Assembly: GCA_030431455.1 (NCBI GenBank) | Contig: JAUIJE010000008.1 | Coordinates: 305,929 to 369,928 of the forward strand | Source of the DNA: a bacterium | Lineage (GTDB): Bacteria; Myxococcota; UBA727; JAUIJE01 | DNA length: 64,000 nt | Direction of reading: 5' to 3' | In this document: one piece after another, positions 60,210 to 64,000 of the stretch | How the letters are laid out: the number at the start of each line of letters is the position of its first letter | How positions within the stretch are numbered: the stretch's first letter is position 1 | Program-made: the position numbers and the translations under genes | The notes under the pieces: generated by a model | The model's input: the letters and a program-made list of their open reading frames with translations, nothing else | What the model was told of the DNA's origin: nothing | Databases searched by the model: none

Positions 60210-60252
60210 ATTGTAGCGTCGGAGACAGGTGACCGCCCGGACATTCGTCCGG
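60210..60252. promoter_or_regulatory. Candidate -10 and palindrome upstream of YitT gene
   Basis: Minus strand TACAAT (60215-60210) lies about 80 bases before ATG 60130. CCGGAC-ATTC-GTCCGG (60237-60252) is a perfect palindrome just upstream. It could be an operator or the end signal of the 60302 gene. Confidence 0.5.
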
Positions 60253-60301
60253 ATCAAGGCCATGCTGTATCATGGGGTTGGGCGCGGCTGCCCCGGGGGC
60301 G

Positions 60302-60730
60302 TCAGCCCGGGAACCACAGGTCGTGCAGCTCGCGAACGCGTCGTTCTTCGTCGGCGTCATCGATGATCTCCAACAACCAGTCGCGCGCCTCGGCGGGGTC
60401 GGTGAAGCTCTTGCGGTTGGGGCTGTCGGCGTCGGAGAGCACGCGCCAGATCTGCATGTCGAGCAGCGGGTCGTCTCCGATCACCACCGTCGTGCGTTGG
60501 ATGAGCGGGTTGTCGGCTTTGAGCATCTGCACCAACAGGTGCGACGCCTCCGCGGACATGATGCGGCTCTTGGAGAGGTCGGCGAAGGTCGCGGCCCGGA
60601 CGCCCTCGGCATGAATGCCGGTCATGATGATCTGCACCTCAGAGGCGAACAGCTTGATCCACTCCACGGTGGGCCTCACCGGGAACACCACCTCGAGGAC
60701 CCGCCCGACATTTCGCTGAATGGTCTCCAT
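60302..60730 (-). CDS. STAS/SpoIIAA-like small protein
   Basis: 142 residues, no signal. The alternation of strands and helices (VRAATFADLSKSRIMSAEASHLLVQMLKADNPLIQRTTVVIGD) and the AEARDWLL end recall the STAS-type or SpoIIAA-like domains common in Myxococcota, but conserved residues are not clear. SD GGGGGAG precedes ATG 60730. It is followed by the YitT gene on the same strand at 171 bases. Confidence 0.55.
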   Translation of the reverse strand: METIQRNVGRVLEVVFPVRPTVEWIKLFASEVQIIMTGIHAEGVRAATFADLSKSRIMSAEASHLLVQMLKADNPLIQRTTVVIGDDPLLDMQIWRVLSDADSPNRKSFTDPAEARDWLLEIIDDADEERRVRELHDLWFPG

Positions 60731-60912
60731 CGCTCCCCCGTCCTCGGCGACCGGCCGAGACGCGTTTCCGCATCGTCGCACAGACCGCGCCGCCGATCGC
60801 ATCTGTCTCTCCGCACGACACCCCCGACGAACCGACGGGTCACAATCGTGCATAGACACGCGGGGGTGGACGCGCCCCCCGCTCGTCGGGCCCCCGGGGC
60901 AGCCTCGAACCG

Positions 60913-60941
60913 TTGCTTCCTGCCGCCGGGGCCGCTAAGCA
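60913..60941 (+). promoter_or_regulatory. Promoter of tRNA-Ala
   Basis: TTGCTT (60913-60918), 17-base spacer, TAAGCA (60936-60941); predicted start near 60948, three bases before the tRNA. The two hexamers are clear in this GC-rich context. Confidence 0.7.
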
Positions 60942-60950
60942 TGTCGAGGC

Positions 60951-61026
60951 GGGGTCATAGCTCAGCTGGGAGAGCGCGGGCTTTGCAAGCCTGAGGTCAG
61001 GGGTTCGATCCCCCTTGGCTCCACCA
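60951..61026 (+). tRNA. tRNA-Ala (anticodon UGC)
   Basis: 76 bases including an encoded CCA (61024-61026). The acceptor stem is GGGGTCA/TGGCTCC, the anticodon loop CTTTGCAAG gives TGC at its centre, and the T-arm is GGGGTTCGATCCCCC. The 3' end is the probable att site of the element to the right, whose integrase frame runs antisense into it. Confidence 0.98.
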
Positions 61027-62094
61027 CCGAACCCTCCGTTTTTACGGAGGGTTTTTCATTGGCGTCGTTGGAGTCGTCCGCCCCATGAGGGTCGGTGACC
61101 AATTCGTGTCCAATTGACGAAGTACGTCGTGCTGCGCGCGAGACCGCATCGCTAAAGGGGATCACCCGACGACCCAGCTCGGCGGCATCGGCATGCGAAT
61201 ACCGGTCGAGCATTGCCTCCGTTCGGTGGCCCAAGATCTTCATCAGCGCAAAACGATCGACCCCCTCCTGCCGCATCAACGTCGCGCACGTATGACGGAG
61301 GTCGTGGAAAGTGATGTTTCGCTCGACCGGACTGCACCAGAGTGCCATCGCGCATCGGGGACACTTGCGCGGCTGGGCATCGGGTTGTCTCTCGACGTGG
61401 CCACAGCGTTTGCGTCGGCATTTGTGGTCGTAGCCGACGACGATGTGGGCTTTTCGCAACGCCGCCTTCACGATCTTGGCGGCGTTGAAGTGCCCGGACC
61501 GACGGTGCCCGTCGGCCCGCGGAAACAGCACTTGGCCTGAGGCTTCTGCAACCGCTGCCTTGAGGTACGGCCGCAGGACAGGCGCAATGGGGACCCGACG
61601 GGGGTGCCCGTTTTTTGATCGCCGAACGTGCAGTGTGTCCGTTGAAAAATCCACGTCGCTCGTGTCCAGGGCGTTGATTTCACCTCGGCGCAAACCAGCG
61701 AAAAGGGCGGTGGCACAATAGGCGCGGTGGAGCGTGGGAACCGCCTCAAAAAGGGTTCCACCTCATACAATCGAAGAACATCGCGCTCGGAGGTGGTGAC
61801 CTTTCGGGTGCCGACGAGGTCCACGACGTTGGGCCCCTCGAAGCTGCGCCGCCGCCGGGCGTACTCGATGGCCGCGTGCAGGATGCCTCGGACGTGGTTC
61901 AGCGATTGCGCGCCGAGTTGTCCGCCGAGCTTGTCAAGCAACCTCACGACCAGCGGGGCCTTCAGCTCGCCGAGCGTCGTGGAACCAAGGTGAGGATCGA
62001 TGTAGTCGCGCTGGATTTGCCTGACCTTCTTCTCTGATGCTCTTCCGCGAAGGTGGTGTCGCCGGTAGGCCGCCACGCATTCGGTAACGGTCAT
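60962..62094 (-). pseudogene. Tyrosine recombinase (integrase), frameshifted
   Basis: Two frames make one integrase. The N-terminal core (MTVTECVAAYRRHHLRGRAS... and LNHVRGILHAAIEYARRR) runs from 62094 and breaks at a run of five A at 61748-61752 (plus strand). One extra base there would join YEVEPF to the next frame, which reads ...TLHRAYCATALFAGLRRGEINAL. The catalytic part follows: Arg in GLRRGEI, Lys in SKNGHPRR, a zinc-ribbon insert, HDLRHTCATLM, LGHRTEAMLDRYSH. The end overlaps tRNA-Ala antisense (tail [14 protein letters not shown]). Either it is decayed or the base is a sequencing error. Confidence 0.85.
61031..61056 (+). terminator. Rho-independent terminator of tRNA-Ala
   Basis: ACCCTCCGT (61031-61039), loop TTTT, ACGGAGGGT (61044-61052), then TTTT: a perfect 9-bp stem with a T-run. 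It lies antisense inside the integrase frame. Confidence 0.92.
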
Positions 62095-62276
62095 CGTGCC
62101 GCCGGTGCCGGGGCTCCTCGCCGCTCGTGTCGCGCGTCGTCTTCGAACTGAAACGCGATGCGCAGAGCCTCCGCCTTCACCTTGGTCTTTGTCGACCAAC
62201 GCCGGTATCGGCCGGTCTCGTCTTTGAACTTGGCGATCCAATTTCCGGATCGCTTGTTCTTGCTCACGCTAGCCAT
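62091..62276 (-). CDS. N-terminal arm-binding-like domain of the integrase
   Basis: 61 residues: MASVSKNKRSGNWIAKFKDETG...TKTKVKAEALRIAFQFEDDARHERRGAP. This is the usual opening of phage-type tyrosine integrases (the DNA arm-binding domain). Its stop overlaps the next start (ATGA), so the part is separated from the core by a second frame change, or is a coupled separate chain. If both frame changes are real, the integrase is in three pieces. It overlaps the HTH gene by 8 bases. Confidence 0.65.
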   Translation of the reverse strand: MASVSKNKRSGNWIAKFKDETGRYRRWSTKTKVKAEALRIAFQFEDDARHERRGAPAPAAR

Positions 62277-62472
62277 TTTTGGGTCCCCGCCGGTGCTGAG
62301 CCACCCAGTCCCGAATCGCTGCGGGTTCGAACCGAACTGTGTCTCCGATGCGGAGGTAGGGGAGCTTTCCGCGTTTCACCCGGTCATAGACCCAAGATTT
62401 TTTGAACCCCAGAAACGCCACTACGTCCGCAACTTTCCAGAGGGGCTCTTGTTCGACGGGCGCACCGCTCAT
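62269..62472 (-). CDS. Excisionase-like helix-turn-helix protein
   Basis: 67 residues: PLWKVADVVAFLGFKKSWVYDRVKRGKLPYLRIGDTVRFEPAAIRDWV is the helix-turn-helix of the excisionase/MerR-like family (PF12728). It would help excision or regulate the element. ATG 62472 is preferred over a longer upstream frame because the HTH is directly behind it and overlaps the previous stop (ATGA). It is upstream of the integrase pieces. Confidence 0.85.
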   Translation of the reverse strand: MSGAPVEQEPLWKVADVVAFLGFKKSWVYDRVKRGKLPYLRIGDTVRFEPAAIRDWVAQHRRGPKNG

Positions 62473-62798
62473 GGCCTCCCTCCCGCTGGGGCATCTCCAC
62501 GCGTCAGAAATGCGCTGGGTGATTGCGTCCTGTCGCGGAGCTTTGCCCGGCACGCGAGGCGCAAAAAATCATCCGCGGTGCCGGCGCCATCGGCCCCGAT
62601 ATCAGGCACACCCAGCCAGTGCGCCAGCCACAACTCCGTGGTGTACCACCCCCCCCCAAACTTCCTGCCAGGCAGAAGGCCGCTGTTGAAGCCCGCGAGA
62701 ACCGTGGAACGGGGGAGCCCGGTTTCGCTCGCCACCACATCTGTGTTCAAGAACAACACGCCAAAACACGTGCGGCGCGCCGGGGCTGCTTTACCCAT
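62469..62798 (-). CDS. Small DNA-binding-like protein of the element
   Basis: 109 residues. SD GGAGG lies 7 bases before ATG 62798, and a GTG at 62810 adds four residues. The N-terminal part (NTDVVASETGLPRSTVLAGFNSGLLPGRKFGGGWYTT) looks like a helix-turn-helix with a wing; the end is Pro/Ala-rich. Stop and next start overlap (ATGA). I do not recognise a named family. Confidence 0.7.
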   Translation of the reverse strand: MGKAAPARRTCFGVLFLNTDVVASETGLPRSTVLAGFNSGLLPGRKFGGGWYTTELWLAHWLGVPDIGADGAGTADDFLRLACRAKLRDRTQSPSAFLTRGDAPAGGRP

Positions 62799-62810
62799 TC
62801 TTGCCTCCAC

Positions 62811-63173
62811 TCACTGAAAAATCCCCTGGTCGGCGTCTTCCTCTCGCATCGCGTCCAGTACCTCCGGTGAAGGTGGTGGGATCTCCTCCAGGGTCGTGGC
62901 GCCAGCTTCAAGTGCTTTTCGAACCCGGACGCCGTAGTCCAGCAATCCGCGAATGAGCGCCGGCGGTGTGTGAAGGTCTTCGAGGTCTTGTTTTGTAATG
63001 CCGTTTTCGGGCGTCAGGACGTAGTCCTTCAGCCAGCGCTCGGTCGTGTAAAAGCGCCCCTCCAAAACCAGCGCCTTGATCTCGCCGCGGGCGAACAACC
63101 GGCCCATGGTCGCTCGCGACAGCTGGAGCAGCTTCGAGCTTTCTTCGGCGGTCAGGAGCTGGGGCGTTTCCAT
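62811..63173 (-). CDS. HTH-type protein at the head of the element operon
   Basis: 120 residues. LLTAEESSKLLQLSRATMGRLFARGEIKALVLEGRFYTTERWLKDYV is a helix-turn-helix of the excisionase-like type, with the same RxYTTExWL end as the 62469 product (WYTTELWLAHWL), so they are related. A Pro/Glu-rich tail follows. A promoter (TTGACA-N17-CAGAAT) places the mRNA start on the ATG. It is first in the four-gene minus-strand run that ends in the integrase. Confidence 0.78.
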   Translation of the reverse strand: METPQLLTAEESSKLLQLSRATMGRLFARGEIKALVLEGRFYTTERWLKDYVLTPENGITKQDLEDLHTPPALIRGLLDYGVRVRKALEAGATTLEEIPPPSPEVLDAMREEDADQGIFQ

Positions 63174-63875
63174 CACATTATTCTGCCAGATTTTCAATAC
63201 GCTGTCAAGGAGTCACAAATCTCTCAGTTTTGCAAAGGCCGCCACGACGTGGGCGCGGCGTTGCTTGCGTTGCCTTGTTTTTGTCAGGGCCGTGCCTTGA
63301 TTTTTCCAGCGCCCAAACGCCCCCGAGCGTTCTGCCGGCGGCGTCAGGCGCTGTGTGTGGAGGCCAAAAGGTGCGCCCCCCTCTCCCTGAACGGCCAGCG
63401 CAGGCACCAATTCTCATCGGGCAACGTCTGCCGGCTTAGCCGACTTGCATCATCGCGATGTCAAGTTGGAGGGGCCACCCGGCCCAGCGGCCTGTTTCCG
63501 GAATTCGTGGCCGAGGATCGTCTGCTGGCCCGCCGGCGCGCGCTTTACCCGATGCGCCGGTGCCCGCGTTGCCGACACCACTTCTGCTCGCTGGTTTCCC
63601 GCCCGCACGAAGCGCTCACCCAAGCGGTTGAACGCTATTTGCATCTCACTGTTCCGCGCGAACCGCTTGCGCAGCTTTCAGACGATGCGTCGCGGAGACA
63701 ATGCGCCTGCATTCGGGGGCGCCCAGCTTCGATGCCGTTGGGTCACTCGGTTGCGTGCGAAACTTCGGCCATTCTCGACCGCGTCATGGGGCTCGGCGAG
63801 GCGACCCACGATCAAACCTCATTGTGTTCCCAACGCATCATGTCCGGGATGGCCTCGATCCAGAGGAGAACGACG
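63174..63875. other. About 700 bases without a convincing gene
   Basis: Apart from the promoter at 63180-63208, no reading frame is convincing. A plus-strand frame through 63440-63878 contains a CPRCRHHFC zinc-ribbon-like motif, but it starts inside the antisense HTH gene and lacks a clear start or domain. It may be a decayed transposase or other remnant. Confidence 0.5.
63180..63208 (-). promoter_or_regulatory. Promoter of the element operon (leaderless)
   Basis: Minus strand TTGACA (63208-63203), 17-base spacer, CAGAAT (63185-63180). The start falls 6 bases past the -10, on ATG 63173. The region is A/T-rich compared with its surroundings. Confidence 0.75.
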
Positions 63876-64000
63876 TGACCGGCCCCCGGAAAGTCGGACC
63901 ATGTAGAGTGTGAGTCTCGCGAAGGAGCGAGACGTGAAGAAGCAGAAGCGACATAGCCAAGAACAGATTATTCGGATCCTTCGGGAGGCCGAGGCGACGA
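63876..64000 (+). mobile_element. Left end of an IS3-family insertion sequence
   Basis: TGACCGGCCCCCGGAAAGT at 63876 has the TGA..G.CCC character of IS3-type ends. A transposase OrfA start follows at 63934 with SD AAGGAG. The right end lies outside the window. Confidence 0.75.
63934..64000 (+). CDS. IS3-family transposase OrfA, cut by window end
   Basis: 22 residues are visible: a GTG start, then KKQKRHSQEQIIRILREAEA, the usual OrfA opening of the IS3 family (helix-turn-helix region). AAGGAG lies 7 bases before the GTG. The remainder lies beyond the window. Confidence 0.85.
   Translation, partial: MKKQKRHSQEQIIRILREAEAT

Larger units (their letters stand above)
60951..64000. mobile_element. 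Integrated element at tRNA-Ala, right end outside window
   Basis: A tyrosine integrase frame directly next to a tRNA 3' end, an excisionase-like HTH and small HTH-type genes form the usual left end of an integrative element. Base composition is slightly lower in GC and codons are less biased (62,100-63,300). A second copy of the tRNA 3' end is not seen in the window, so the element extends further right. It is interrupted or ended by an IS3-type element at 63,876. Confidence 0.65.

Noticed and set aside
62970..63878. Plus-strand 302-codon frame
   Set aside because: It begins inside the antisense HTH gene, lacks a start signal and shows only a short CPRC-type motif.

Overview
The window is very GC-rich, with a strong bias to G or C at third codon positions. 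It looks like chromosome from a member of the Myxococcota (the myxobacteria and relatives, formerly Deltaproteobacteria). The signs are several Hanks-type kinases with C-terminal membrane segments, long (Gly-Asp)n linkers in lipoproteins, a DUF2330-type protein with a MYXO-CTERM-like tail, a GltJ-type zinc ribbon, AgmX/PglI-like and MotAB/TolQ-like envelope proteins, and many signal peptides with lipoboxes. The species cannot be named from the sequence alone.

Layout. 1-17.2 kb: a truncated TPR protein, an IPT/TIG-repeat lipoprotein, two paralogous GIDE/BAM-like membrane proteins, a TolQ/ExbB-type channel subunit, a lone tandem-BMC (microcompartment shell-like) protein, a kinase coupled to a small exported TPR protein, a Cys-repeat lipoprotein, another lipoprotein, a Nudix hydrolase, a DUF2330-like surface protein and a zinc-ribbon membrane protein. 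17.3-25.8 kb: a UvrD/PcrA helicase, an unknown protein, a kelch lipoprotein, and an ECF sigma factor translationally coupled to a kinase. 25.8-32.3 kb: two paralogous 111-residue membrane proteins with the same promoter flank an unusual 675-residue protein (two degenerate SLOG/LOG-like domains plus a nuclease-like C-terminus), a small lipoprotein, a TrmK-like methyltransferase and a STAND NTPase. 32.4-40.4 kb: GAPDH, thiolase, a rhodanese lipoprotein, a Bd3614-like deaminase, a GT39-type glycosyltransferase, a metallo-beta-lactamase-fold lipoprotein and a divergent LysR regulator.

40.8-54.1 kb is the most striking region: twelve tightly overlapping genes, all on the + strand. Their products include a MotA-like and a MotB-like stator pair, a membrane protein with a FliF/FliG-like arrangement, three lipoproteins, two probable outer-membrane beta-barrels ending in Phe, exported and TPR-like proteins, and a TonB/AgmX-like transducer. 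I read this as a candidate proton-driven machine spanning the whole envelope, with no flagellar genes nearby. A cluster of four hairpins follows it.

54.4-60.7 kb: a small membrane protein, an ArsR-SRPBCC operon with a palindromic operator inside a leaderless promoter, an acyl-CoA ligase, an exported beta-helix-like protein, a YitT-family membrane protein and a STAS-like protein. At 60,951 lies tRNA-Ala(UGC) with its own promoter and terminator. From its 3' end rightwards is an integrated element: a broken tyrosine integrase whose reading frame runs antisense into the tRNA, an excisionase-like HTH and two small DNA-binding-like proteins. The window ends inside an IS3-type insertion sequence.

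Promoters are readable despite the GC content. At ten genes a -10-like hexamer lies 5-8 bases before the start codon, which points to frequent leaderless mRNAs. Three other genes share an A/T-rich element ending in AAATACTTA(G). All functions are inferred from motifs and family knowledge; no database search was run.
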